Shown here piece after piece: positions 1 through 8,338 of a stretch of 62,331 nucleotides of DNA. Source of the DNA: CAZKRU01 sp964555235 (GTDB lineage Bacteria; Verrucomicrobiota; Verrucomicrobiia; Methylacidiphilales; CAMAQI01). The stretch lies in assembly GCA_964555235.1 (NCBI GenBank), contig CAZKRU010000013.1:1-62331 (forward strand), read 5' to 3'. Below the pieces are notes generated by a model that made no database searches, was not told where the DNA came from, and was given only the letters and a program-made list of their open reading frames with translations. Made by a program: the position numbers and the translations under genes. Position 1 is the first letter of the stretch, and each line of letters begins with the position of its first letter.

Positions 1-276
1 GAGGGCCAATCCCGGGAGCGTCATGAACAGCACCAATGCGGAACAGACCATGACCCAAGCATTATGACCAGGTCCTGCGACCCCGGTGATTTTGCTGCCG
101 ACGGGATCTACGTTATTAATGTAGGCTTCCAATCCAGCGATTCGCTGTTCTACGGTTGGTTCAGGGGCGGGGGCCGGAGCCGCCGCTGCCTCTTGGGCCC
201 AACCATTGACGCAAGTCAGGGTTAGAGCTGCTGCTGCCGCGAGGGCAACAACGTGTTTTTTGATCATGTGTACCAT
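1..276 (-). CDS. amt: Ammonium transporter (Amt family), N-terminal part, cut by window edge
   Basis: The visible 92 codons encode a signal-peptide-like start (MIKKHVVALAAAAALTLTC), an Ala/Pro-rich linker, and then GHNAWVMVCSALVLFMTLPG, which matches the first transmembrane helix of Amt/MEP ammonium channels. Amt proteins conduct ammonium or ammonia across the inner membrane during nitrogen limitation. I chose the ATG at 276 because AGGA lies a few bases upstream; a second in-frame ATG is at 267. The rest of the gene lies left of the window, so pore residues cannot be checked. A sigma-54-type promoter about 100 bp upstream fits nitrogen control. Assignment rests on the first helix only. Confidence 0.85.
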   Translation of the reverse strand, partial: MVHMIKKHVVALAAAAALTLTCVNGWAQEAAAAPAPAPEPTVEQRIAGLEAYINNVDPVGSKITGVAGPGHNAWVMVCSALVLFMTLPGLAL

Positions 277-375
277 TTTTTTTCCTGTAGTTTTTTCTTC
301 CGTGTGGTTGTTGCTTTTATCGAAGAAGATTAATTCTTCTCCGAGCTACCGCTTCTTGCGAGTATCCGGGAGGTT

Positions 376-392
376 AAGCAGAGGGCGTGCCA
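376..392 (-). promoter_or_regulatory. Sigma-54 (RpoN) -24/-12 promoter for amt
   Basis: On the minus strand the sequence reads TGGCACGCCCTCTGCTT. It differs from the classical consensus TGGCACR-N4-TTGCW at one base (CTGC for TTGC) and keeps exactly ten bases between the invariant GG and GC. It points at the ammonium transporter, a classical NtrC/sigma-54 target, about 100 bp upstream of the start codon. No enhancer site for the activator was identified. Confidence 0.7.
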
Positions 393-501
393 AGTTCATA
401 AAAACTGTCGGTCTAATCTGAAAATCTCTGTAAATTAATCTGAGGAGATTTACTTTGAAGCGGGAAGAGATTATTACGTAATTTTAGTAAGAAATAAGGG
501 A

Positions 502-2712
502 TTGCGGATTCTTAAAAGACTGTTAGAACGGGGGGTTGTGAAATGGCTTGGAGTTATCGCCCTAGGTTCAGTTCTGGGGTTGGGGATCGTTTGCGCCGAA
601 GAGGAGCAACCGGGAGTGGCCCCTATCGAAATTACGGCAGACGGTGAAAACCGGATTGATGGCGACATGGCCATGGCTGAAGTCAATGTGGTGGTGCGCC
701 AGGGAGCAGATGTTCTTTATGCGGATCGGGTCACCTTGGATCGCAAGACGAAGCTGGTGATGGCGAGTGGAAATGTTCGGATTTACACGGCCGGAAAAGT
801 CTATCGGGGTGACACGCTTTTCTATAATTTTGAGACTCAGAAGGTGGAATCGTCCGAGTTCCGGATGTCTTATCTTCCTTCCTTTGTCGGTGGTAAAAAA
901 GTGACGACACCCGAGGATCGTCACTATCACATCGAAAGTGGTTCTTATACGACCGATAATCGTGAGACTCCTGCGTATCAATTCAAGGCAGGGACCGTTG
1001 AAATTTACCAAGACGATTCGGTGGTCCTTAAAAATGTAGTGCTCTATGTCGGTAAGGTTCCGGTGCTCTGGTTTCCAATCTTCGTTCAATCGATCAACGA
1101 TGACCGGCCCAATATCATTAGCTATGGTGGAAACAATAGCCGCTATGGGACCTTCGCTCTGACGACTTATAATTGGTATTACGATAAGAATCTTCGTGGA
1201 GCACTTCATTTTGATGTCCGCACCAAACGCGGTTTGGCTTCCGGGATTGATCTCGATTATAAACCGACACGGGACAGTAAGGGGCTCTTTCGCGCTTATT
1301 ATGCCCAAGATAATTCCCCGGAGACCAACGTCACGGGATTGCCTCGACAAGGCGTCACGGACTCCCGCTATCGCATTGCACTTCAACAGAAGACGAATTA
1401 CTCCCAGGGCTTGAGTACGACGATTGATCTCAATATCTGGAGCGATGCCCATATTACGGAAGATTTCTTTGAAAAGGAATTTCGTGACGAGCGTCAGCCT
1501 GATAATTTTGCGGAAGCGGTGCAATACAACGAGAATTTTACGATTTCCTTATTGGCGCGTGACCAACTCAACGAGTTCTTCGAAACCGTCGAGCGCAGTC
1601 CGGAGCTGAAAATCGAATCCAAACGGCTTAAGTTATATGACAATTTGGAATATCAAAGCGAGTATAGTATTGCGAATTTGAGACGCACGTTTGCTGAACC
1701 TCGAACCGTCGAGAATTACGGTTCCTACCGATGGGATACGTTGCAGCAGTTGCTTTATCCCCGACAGTATTTTAACTGGCTCTCCTTTACGCCGAGGGCG
1801 GGGGTCCGAGGAACGGCTTGGTCGGATGACAATCGTATTACACCGGGGAACAAGCAGCATACGCCTCAAGAGCGAGTTGCTGAATTTATAGGCGCTGAGG
1901 CTTCCTTTAAGGTTTCGAAGACTTGGTCGGATGTTCAAAATAAGCGGTTGGGAATTGACGGGCTTCGACATGTTGCGGAGCCCTTTATTAATGCCCAGTA
2001 TGTTCACGAGCCGAATGTCACTCCGGATCGGATCCGTGGATATGATACGCGGCTCCCTTCGACCCGACTTCAGCCCATTAATTATGATCAGTATAACTCG
2101 CTCGACTCATTGGACAAGCAGGCGGTGGTACGACATGGGGTGCGGAATAAACTTCAAACCAAGCGGGATGGGTTGAATTGGGATCTTGTCGATTGGGCGA
2201 TTTATGCGGATGCGGACATGGCGCGCCAACAAGATTTGGATCCGAGCCGCCAAGTTAATGACAATCTCTACTCAAATGTCTACAGCGATCTCAAATACAA
2301 CCCGCTTCCGTGGTTGACCTTCGAGTCGTTCTCTTCAGGTGATTTTAACGGAAATAGTTTTGATCTCTCCGATAACTCGATCTCCTGGCAATTGAGCCGT
2401 TCTTTTGAGACGACCCTGGGGAATCGCTATTTGAAAGACAGTACCCTTTTTCCAGACAGTAATCTTTTCTACCTGTCGAATTTCTACCGGATGAATGAAC
2501 ACTGGCAGTTTGAGACGCTCCATACGTTTGAGGCTGATGATGGGACTTTGCAGGAACAGCAGTACCGGATTTACCGGGATCTCTCTTCCTGGCAAATGGC
2601 TCTCACTTTTGCGGACCGGGACAACCGGAACGGAAAAGATGAGAAATTAATCTATGTGACGTTAACCTTGAAAGCATTTCCTTCGCAGAAACTTTCGCTC
2701 AATACACCTTAA
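502..2712 (+). CDS. lptD: LPS-assembly outer-membrane protein LptD (OstA)
   Basis: LptD is the outer-membrane beta-barrel that, with LptE, inserts lipopolysaccharide into the outer leaflet. The 736-residue protein starts with a hydrophobic signal segment. An OstA/LptA-like beta-jellyroll domain follows (about residues 35-130, built from 'ADRVTLDRKTKLVMASGNV'-type repeats), then a long aromatic-rich region with alternating strands typical of the barrel. The segment VVLYVGKVPVLWFPIF is characteristic of LptD. No ATG is available near the 5' end. The TTG at 502 gives the longest form, but GTG at 538, behind a G-rich stretch, would also yield a good signal peptide. The stop overlaps the next start by one base (TAATG), so translation is probably coupled to ugd. 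Confidence 0.85.
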   Translation: MRILKRLLERGVVKWLGVIALGSVLGLGIVCAEEEQPGVAPIEITADGENRIDGDMAMAEVNVVVRQGADVLYADRVTLDRKTKLVMASGNVRIYTAGKVYRGDTLFYNFETQKVESSEFRMSYLPSFVGGKKVTTPEDRHYHIESGSYTTDNRETPAYQFKAGTVEIYQDDSVVLKNVVLYVGKVPVLWFPIFVQSINDDRPNIISYGGNNSRYGTFALTTYNWYYDKNLRGALHFDVRTKRGLASGIDLDYKPTRDSKGLFRAYYAQDNSPETNVTGLPRQGVTDSRYRIALQQKTNYSQGLSTTIDLNIWSDAHITEDFFEKEFRDERQPDNFAEAVQYNENFTISLLARDQLNEFFETVERSPELKIESKRLKLYDNLEYQSEYSIANLRRTFAEPRTVENYGSYRWDTLQQLLYPRQYFNWLSFTPRAGVRGTAWSDDNRITPGNKQHTPQERVAEFIGAEASFKVSKTWSDVQNKRLGIDGLRHVAEPFINAQYVHEPNVTPDRIRGYDTRLPSTRLQPINYDQYNSLDSLDKQAVVRHGVRNKLQTKRDGLNWDLVDWAIYADADMARQQDLDPSRQVNDNLYSNVYSDLKYNPLPWLTFESFSSGDFNGNSFDLSDNSISWQLSRSFETTLGNRYLKDSTLFPDSNLFYLSNFYRMNEHWQFETLHTFEADDGTLQEQQYRIYRDLSSWQMALTFADRDNRNGKDEKLIYVTLTLKAFPSQKLSLNTP

Positions 2713-4004
2713 TGAATATTACAATTGTCGGTTCGGGATATGTCGGTTTAGTGACAGGAACTTGTTTTGCAGAAGTTGGCCATCATGTGGTTTGCGTGGA
2801 TAACGACGTCAAAAAAGTGGCGAGACTTCAAAAAGGGGAGATCCCCATTTACGAGCCAGGGTTGGAAGAGCTCATTAAGAAGAACGTTGCTGCGGGACGT
2901 CTGACTTTTACGGATTCGATTGAAGAGGGAGTGAAGAAATCACTGGTGATTTTCATTGCGGTTCCGACACCTCCCCAGCCTGATGGCAGTGTCGATCTGA
3001 CTTATATTGAAAAAGTAGCGCGTGAGATTGCCGGGGTTTTGAAGGAATATCGGGTGATCGTCGATAAGAGTACCGTTCCGGTCAAGACGGGCGATCGAGT
3101 GGCTCAAACCGTTTCTCGTTATACCCAGAATAAAATCCCCTTTGATGTGGTGAGTAATCCGGAATTCCTCCGGGAAGGTTCGGCTGTGGCGGATCTCATG
3201 AATCCGGATCGGATTGTGGTCGGGGCTTCCTCGGATCGCGCGATTGCGGCGATGAAGGAGATTTACACTCCTTTTAATGCGCCGATCTTGGTGACCGACT
3301 TGAATTCTGCGGAGTTAATCAAACACGCGGCGAACAGTTTTCTGGCGCTGAAGATTTCGTACATTAATGCCGTTTCCGTGATTTGTGAGCTCTCTGGAGC
3401 GAATGTTGATATGGTCGCAGAGGGGATGGGAGCGGATAAACGGATTGGTCGAGCGTTTCTCAATGCGGGAGTTGGCTACGGGGGATCCTGTTTTCCGAAA
3501 GATCTCTCGGCCTTCACTCGTATCTCTGAAGATTTGGGCTACGATTTTCGACTGCTGAAGGAAGTTTCCGAAATTAATCGGATGCAAAAGACTCGGTTTC
3601 TCAAGGTCATTCGCGATACGCTCTGGGTTCTTAAAGATAAAAAAATCGGCTTGCTTGGCTTGGCGTTCAAAGGAAATACGGATGACGTGCGCAGCAGTGT
3701 CGCCATGGATCTTGCGGAGTTAATGATTGGGGAAGGAGCGGTGATCCGGGCTTACGATCCGAAAGGAATGGAGAAAGCGAAGACGCTGCTTCCTGGATTA
3801 ACCTATTGCAATCACGCCGAAGAGGTGGCGGAAGGGGTTGAAGCGGTGGTTGTCGCCACGGAATGGGCTGAATTTAAAGAGCTCGATTGGGGGAAGATGA
3901 AAACCAAAATGGTTAGTCCCCATCTTTTTGACGGTCGGAATTTATTGGACCCCAAGCGCATGCGCGACCTTGGATTTGATTATCACAGCATTGGTCGGGC
4001 TTAA
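2712..4004 (+). CDS. ugd: UDP-glucose 6-dehydrogenase
   Basis: The enzyme oxidises UDP-glucose twice with NAD+ to UDP-glucuronate, a precursor for exopolysaccharide or LPS sugars. At 430 residues it has the usual family length. The N-terminal Rossmann motif is GSGYVGLVTG (residues 7-16), NPEFLREGSA lies in the middle, and the catalytic cysteine is in GYGGSCFPKD (Cys260). The C-terminal UDP-binding domain contains GLAFKGNTDDVRSS. The gene overlaps the lptD stop by one base and is followed after 14 bp by purA. Its place behind lptD suggests envelope polysaccharide supply. Family assignment is secure; close relatives acting on UDP-ManNAc or GDP-mannose are less likely by motif. Confidence 0.92.
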   Translation: MNITIVGSGYVGLVTGTCFAEVGHHVVCVDNDVKKVARLQKGEIPIYEPGLEELIKKNVAAGRLTFTDSIEEGVKKSLVIFIAVPTPPQPDGSVDLTYIEKVAREIAGVLKEYRVIVDKSTVPVKTGDRVAQTVSRYTQNKIPFDVVSNPEFLREGSAVADLMNPDRIVVGASSDRAIAAMKEIYTPFNAPILVTDLNSAELIKHAANSFLALKISYINAVSVICELSGANVDMVAEGMGADKRIGRAFLNAGVGYGGSCFPKDLSAFTRISEDLGYDFRLLKEVSEINRMQKTRFLKVIRDTLWVLKDKKIGLLGLAFKGNTDDVRSSVAMDLAELMIGEGAVIRAYDPKGMEKAKTLLPGLTYCNHAEEVAEGVEAVVVATEWAEFKELDWGKMKTKMVSPHLFDGRNLLDPKRMRDLGFDYHSIGRA

Positions 4005-4018
4005 TTCAGGGGAGATTC

Positions 4019-5284
4019 ATGAAGACAATTCTTGTGGGCGCTCAATGGGGCGATGAAGGTAAAGGGAAAATTATTGATGTACTGACCGAGTCTGCCGATG
4101 TCGTCGTGCGTACTCAGGGAGGAAACAATGCCGGTCATACCGTCGAAGTGGGGAAAGAAAAATTCATTCTTCATTTGGTCCCCTCCGGAATTCTTCATCC
4201 CAAAGTGAAATGTGTAATCAGCAACGGTGTCGTGTTGGATCCGGTCTCTTTGGTGAAAGAAATTCAATCCCTGGAAAAGCGTGGAATTCGAACCAAAGGA
4301 CGGCTCTTCATAAGCGAAACGGCGCACGTTGTTTTGCCCTATCACCGTGAGTTGGACGCCCAACGCGAGCAATCCAAGGGAACCCAAAAAATCGGAACGA
4401 CGAAACGCGGAATCGGTCCGACCTATGCGGACAAAGCCTCTCGAACAGGGCTTCGGGTTTGGGATTTGGTCAATGGACCGATCTTTCGCGCGAAATTGAA
4501 GCGTCGCCTTGATGATAATAATCGAATGATTCGTTTGAATGGTGGGACGCCGCTTTCTTACTCAAAAATTCTCAAAGATTATGAAGCTGCCGCCAAGGTG
4601 CTCAAGCCCTACGTGACCAATACCGTGGTCTGGTTGCACGGCATCATGCAGAAGAAAAATAATTTTCTTTTTGAAGGCGCGCAGGGAACGTTTTTGGATA
4701 TCGATTTCGGAACTTATCCGTATGTTACTTCCTCCAATACGACGGCGGGGGGAGCATCGACAGGCTCTGGAATTCCTCCCCATTGGATGGACAATGTCAT
4801 GGGAGTCATGAAAGCCTATACGACTCGAGTGGGGGAAGGGCCCTTTCCGACGGAAAACGATGAGATCAGCGATATGCTTCACGCGATGGGGCGCGAATTC
4901 GGATCAACGACGGGCCGAGCGCGGCGGTGCGGTTGGTTTGATGCGGTGGCGACGAACTACGCGCAGATGGTGAATGGGATTGATCACCTAGCGATTACAA
5001 ATTTGGATGGTCTCGATACGCTGCAGGCGATCAAAGTCTGCGTCGCCTACACGCTGCGAGGAAAACGCATTGCGTACCCGCCTTCGGATGCTTCGGATCT
5101 GAAAGAGTGCAAGCCGGTTTATCGGAATTTCAAGGGGTGGAATTGTGATACCTCGAAGGCCAAACGGTTTGCGGATCTTCCCAAAGCAGCTCGTGAGTAT
5201 GTGAAGGCGATTGCACAATTGACGGGTGCGAAGTTGCGAATTGTTTCGGTCGGCGCGAATCGCGATCAAACGATGTTTTTATGA
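4019..5284 (+). CDS. purA: Adenylosuccinate synthetase
   Basis: PurA condenses IMP and aspartate, using GTP, to adenylosuccinate, the first committed step of AMP synthesis. The 421-residue protein begins with the hallmark GAQWGDEGKGKIID (residues 6-19, GTP loop and catalytic Asp). It also has NNAGHTVEVG, the IMP-binding segment GTTKRGIGPTYADKASR, FEGAQGTFLDIDFGTYPYVTSSNTTAGG and the C-terminal nucleotide-binding NRDQT. The start ATG at 4019 has a strong GGGGAG ribosome site. The stop overlaps uppS in ATGA, so the two genes are probably translated together. Confidence 0.95.
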   Translation: MKTILVGAQWGDEGKGKIIDVLTESADVVVRTQGGNNAGHTVEVGKEKFILHLVPSGILHPKVKCVISNGVVLDPVSLVKEIQSLEKRGIRTKGRLFISETAHVVLPYHRELDAQREQSKGTQKIGTTKRGIGPTYADKASRTGLRVWDLVNGPIFRAKLKRRLDDNNRMIRLNGGTPLSYSKILKDYEAAAKVLKPYVTNTVVWLHGIMQKKNNFLFEGAQGTFLDIDFGTYPYVTSSNTTAGGASTGSGIPPHWMDNVMGVMKAYTTRVGEGPFPTENDEISDMLHAMGREFGSTTGRARRCGWFDAVATNYAQMVNGIDHLAITNLDGLDTLQAIKVCVAYTLRGKRIAYPPSDASDLKECKPVYRNFKGWNCDTSKAKRFADLPKAAREYVKAIAQLTGAKLRIVSVGANRDQTMFL

Positions 5285-6000
5285 CTGCGGCTTCGAGCCT
5301 GAAGATTCCCAACCATGTTGCCATCATTATGGATGGGAATGGTCGGTGGGCTCGAGAGCGTGGTTTGTCACGAGTGGAGGGGCACCGTGCCGGTTCTGAA
5401 TCCGGAAGGGAAATTGTGCGTGCCGCCGGGGAATTCGGAGTAAAATATCTTACGCTTTACGCCTTTTCGGTTGAGAACTGGCAGCGCCCGAAAATGGAAG
5501 TCGCTACGCTGATGCGACTCCTGGAGCATTTTTTAAAGGATGAAACTCCGGAACTGATCAAAAACAATGTCAGGCTTCAAGCCATTGGACGATTGACGGA
5601 TCTTCCTAAAAATGTCCAAGTCCAATTGCATGAGTCGATCGCCGCTACACGGAATTGCACCGGGCTAACACTTATTCTCGCGTTGAGCTATAGCGGGCGA
5701 GTCGAGATGATTGAGGCGGTGCATTCGATCATTCGCGAAATCCAGCTGGGGCATCTCGATCCTGCTCAAGTCGACGAGACGGTTTTTACTCACCATCTTT
5801 ATACCCGGTATTATCCGGATCCGGATCTGCTCATTCGGACCAGTGGTGAGATGCGTCTCAGTAATTTCCTGCTCTGGCAGTGCTCGTACACGGAAATTTA
5901 TGTCACCAAAACCTGTTGGCCGGATTTTCGGAGGTCGGAGTTTTTGAAAGCGTTGCAGGATTACTCCCAGCGTCAGCGTCGTTTTGGAAAAGTGACCTGA
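5281..6000 (+). CDS. uppS: Undecaprenyl diphosphate synthase (isoprenyl transferase)
   Basis: UppS adds cis-isoprene units to farnesyl diphosphate to make the C55 lipid carrier for peptidoglycan and surface glycans. The 239-residue protein has the diagnostic start HVAIIMDGNGRWA (catalytic Asp), the segment TLYAFSVENWQRP, and RTSGEMRLSNFLLWQ near the C-terminus. It overlaps purA by four bases (ATGA). In many bacteria uppS is followed by cdsA and dxr, but here the operon ends and a tRNA on the opposite strand follows. Family assignment is secure. Confidence 0.94.
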   Translation: MTAASSLKIPNHVAIIMDGNGRWARERGLSRVEGHRAGSESGREIVRAAGEFGVKYLTLYAFSVENWQRPKMEVATLMRLLEHFLKDETPELIKNNVRLQAIGRLTDLPKNVQVQLHESIAATRNCTGLTLILALSYSGRVEMIEAVHSIIREIQLGHLDPAQVDETVFTHHLYTRYYPDPDLLIRTSGEMRLSNFLLWQCSYTEIYVTKTCWPDFRRSEFLKALQDYSQRQRRFGKVT

Positions 6001-6198
6001 TTTGAAAGTTTTAGTGCATGAGTCCAGCGAGATTATTTCAGGCGAGTTGCGTGGCGTTGGTTTCGGGAGGTTTGGCCCTCCGGCAATTCAAGCGGCTGCA
6101 GGGTTGGAGACGCCAAGGCGAATCGCGATTTTGCCTGCAGTTCTTGTGGTGTGCGTTGGCTTTCTTTATTGGTTTCGTCGGAAGATTTCCGAGAAATT

Positions 6199-6273
6199 TG
6201 GGCCCAGCAAGACTCGAACTTGCGACCTTCTGATCCGTAGTCAGACGCTCTAATCCAACTGAGCTATGAGCCC
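6199..6273 (-). tRNA. tRNA-Arg (anticodon ACG)
   Basis: Read on the minus strand, a complete cloverleaf can be drawn. The acceptor stem is GGGCTCA/TGGGCCC with discriminator A, the D-arm is GCTC...GAGC, the anticodon stem is TCTGA/TCAGA around loop CTACGGA (anticodon ACG, Arg CGN), and the T-arm is GCAAG-TTCGAGT-CTTGC. Total length is 75 nt. The 3' CCA is not encoded. The ACG anticodon would normally be edited to ICG by TadA. Confidence 0.95.
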
Positions 6274-6462
6274 TAAAGACGTTTATCCGTTTCTCAACCC
6301 AAGGGTTAAGTCTCCGATAAATCACCGGTCTGAGAGAATTCCAGTTTTGGCAGGGTTCGTCAACTTAAAATAGAAGTCAGAATGCACTTCTGTCCAAAAT
6401 AAAACCCGATCTTCGAGGGGCAGCCGGGTGGGGGGATTGAAATTCAAAAGGAGGGGGCATTT

Positions 6463-6612
6463 CCCGCGAAACACGCCAAAGGGGAGCAATCCTGAAAAGG
6501 GCTCCGAGGAGCCCCCCCCTCCAACTTGGGATTCTTTCTTTTCGTCTCTTTCGCGTGTTTCGTGGGCAAAATTCCTGAATTCATCATTTCCTGATTTCTT
6601 CAGAAAAATCCT
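6463..6612. repeat. Dispersed mosaic palindromic repeat, copy 1
   Basis: Outer arms CCCGCGAAACACGCCAAAG (6463-6481) and its near inverse 6548-6566 (17 of 19 bases) enclose an inner hairpin GGGCTCC-GA-GGAGCCC (6499-6514) next to CCTCCAAC. On the opposite strand, the tract from 6612 back to 6482 resembles 47886-47970: a TTTTTCTGAAGAAA segment, then CCCAAGTTGGAGG, then the GGGCTCC hairpin and CTTTTCAGGAT. It is therefore a second copy of the same element, not a unique spacer. Confidence 0.75.
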
Positions 6613-6662
6613 TTGTGAGAGTGTGGCTCGACAGAGGATGAGAGGCTGTTTATTCTTTTTAA

Positions 6663-8267
6663 ATGCTTGAATCCGGACCATCACCGGAAGTAATGAGGGA
6701 AGCGTTGGAGTCCCTGGGTGCCGCCATTTGCGTGAAAGATCGCGAGGGCCGCTTTCTCTATATAAACTCAGAAGATGCTCGTCTGTACAATGCTTCTCCC
6801 GAAGATTTGATAGGCAAGACCGTTGAGTCTTGGGTGGGACGAGAGACGTTTTTGGGATGGCTGAAGGAAGACAACGCCATTATGGATCAGGGTCGAGCGA
6901 CCTATCGTGCTCCTCATTTGCGCAGCGATGTGTGTGGTCGGGAGTATTGGCTTTATACGTCGAAAATCCCCCTCCGGAATTCGCAGGGGGAATGTGATCG
7001 TCTTTTGGTGATTCATCATGATGTTACGCCCTTAAAGCGGATGGAGTTGGAAAATCATCGCTTACAGCAGGAAATTCAGTCGGTTCAAAAAATGGAGGCA
7101 ATGGGGAGTATTGCCACGGGGATTGCTCACGAATTTAATAATCTGATGACTCCGATGTTGTTGCAGATCGAGGCGATTCAGAGTTTGTTCGGTGCGGAGC
7201 CACGGTTGAAAGAAATTTTAACGCCCATGCGCCAGGCGATTGAGCAAGGGAGGGAGATTTGTCAGAAAGTGCTCGCATTTCGGAAAGATCCCAACGGTGA
7301 ACGTGAGGCGCTCTTTCTCAATGAGGTAACGCGTGGAGCATTGGAATTTATTGGGAAGACCTACGATCGGAGAATCTCATTTGAATGGGATTTGGATGCT
7401 TCCTTGGTCATGGTTTGTACTTCGAGGTCAGCGGTTTCCCAAGTCCTGACGAATCTGGGGAATAATGCGAGGGACGCATTAACTGAGAAATTAAAAATAC
7501 AATCGGAGGGGTGGCGTCCAAAGATTCGGGTGGTGACCCAACGTCTGGAACGAAAAAATCCACATCAACTGGGGGCACCACAACTTCCGTATCAACGAAT
7601 TTCCCTGACCGATAATGGGGTTGGAATGCCACTCGAGGTGCGCCAAAAACTTTTTCAACCGTTCTTTACGACCAAAGGGCATGGCCAGGGAAATGGGGTG
7701 GGGCTTTACGTCTCTTGGTCCCTGATTCAAAGCCTCAACGGATGGATTGAAGTGGAGAGTGAGCCCGGACAGTGGACTACGTTTCACCTTTATTTACCGG
7801 AAGAATCCATAGAAACGAATGTTTCCACCAAAAAAGAGGTGGCCCTTGAAGAAGCAAAACCGACTCGTTGTAATCGCATTTTGTTGGTAGAAGATAATGC
7901 GTTGGTTTCTCAAGCCGTTTCCCAATTGCTTCAAGCCAAAGGGCACCAGGTGGAGATTATTGAGGATGGGCTCATTGCGGCAGAGCGCGTGCTGGGGACG
8001 CCGGGGTTGTGGGATTTGATTATCACCGATTTGAATTTACCGGGACTTTCTGGAAAAGATTTGATTCGACAAGTACGGCAGGTCGGATTTCTTGGGAAAA
8101 TTTTGGCGCTCTCGGGACACTTCACGCCAGAAGATGAGCGAGAGTTGCTGAGTCTTGGTGCAGACGCCTGTCTGATGAAGCCTCCCTCTCCGAAGGAGCT
8201 TCTCAAGTGGGCCGGACAGCACGAAGTGAATACACCCCGGGTGATTCCTGCTTCGATTCAGAAATGA
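6663..8267 (+). CDS. Hybrid sensor histidine kinase with PAS and C-terminal receiver domain
   Basis: This 534-residue soluble kinase has a PAS sensor (about 10-120; 'GAAICVKDREGRFLYINSED'), a short coiled linker and a HisKA dimerisation domain with phospho-acceptor His156 in IAHEFNN. The HATPase domain follows (NLGNNARDAL; DNGVGMP; TTKGHGQGNGVGLYVS), then a receiver domain (about 400-515) with Asp456 in ITDLNLPG as phosphate acceptor. No transmembrane segment is seen, so the signal is probably cytoplasmic. It lacks a DNA-binding output, and no partner regulator gene is adjacent. Ligand and target cannot be told from sequence. The receiver could act as an internal phosphate sink or pass phosphate to an Hpt protein elsewhere. 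Confidence 0.9.
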   Translation: MLESGPSPEVMREALESLGAAICVKDREGRFLYINSEDARLYNASPEDLIGKTVESWVGRETFLGWLKEDNAIMDQGRATYRAPHLRSDVCGREYWLYTSKIPLRNSQGECDRLLVIHHDVTPLKRMELENHRLQQEIQSVQKMEAMGSIATGIAHEFNNLMTPMLLQIEAIQSLFGAEPRLKEILTPMRQAIEQGREICQKVLAFRKDPNGEREALFLNEVTRGALEFIGKTYDRRISFEWDLDASLVMVCTSRSAVSQVLTNLGNNARDALTEKLKIQSEGWRPKIRVVTQRLERKNPHQLGAPQLPYQRISLTDNGVGMPLEVRQKLFQPFFTTKGHGQGNGVGLYVSWSLIQSLNGWIEVESEPGQWTTFHLYLPEESIETNVSTKKEVALEEAKPTRCNRILLVEDNALVSQAVSQLLQAKGHQVEIIEDGLIAAERVLGTPGLWDLIITDLNLPGLSGKDLIRQVRQVGFLGKILALSGHFTPEDERELLSLGADACLMKPPSPKELLKWAGQHEVNTPRVIPASIQK

Positions 8268-8305
8268 GATTCTGAATTCTCCTGAAGAACAAACTCGCGA
8301 AGTGG

Positions 8306-8336
8306 TTGTCTCTCGCGAAGGTCGCCAAGAAAGCCT
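8306..8336. repeat. Half copy of the CTCTCGCCAAG palindromic repeat
   Basis: TCTCTCGCGAAGGTCGCCAAG lies between the convergent kinase and aspS genes. It resembles one arm of the elements at 18894-18982 and 22543-22643, but no matching second arm is present. Confidence 0.5.
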
Positions 8337-8338
8337 TT

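Larger units (their letters stand above)
6001..6662. other. Spacer between uppS and sensor kinase, no protein gene seen apart from the tRNA
   Basis: The stretch 6001-6198 has two overlapping short open frames with no family signature, and both run into the tRNA, so I do not call a gene. The stretch 6274-6462 shows nothing recognisable. From 6463 to about 6612 it consists of a palindromic repeat, described separately. The promoter of the kinase at 6663 is not obvious. Confidence 0.6.

Noticed and set aside
568..1524. 318-codon minus-strand frame opposite lptD
   Set aside because: Antisense to a well-supported gene with a signal peptide and LptD segments.
6002..6253. Two short plus-strand frames after uppS (83 and 71 codons)
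   Set aside because: Both end inside the opposite-strand tRNA-Arg, have no ribosome site and no family signature.
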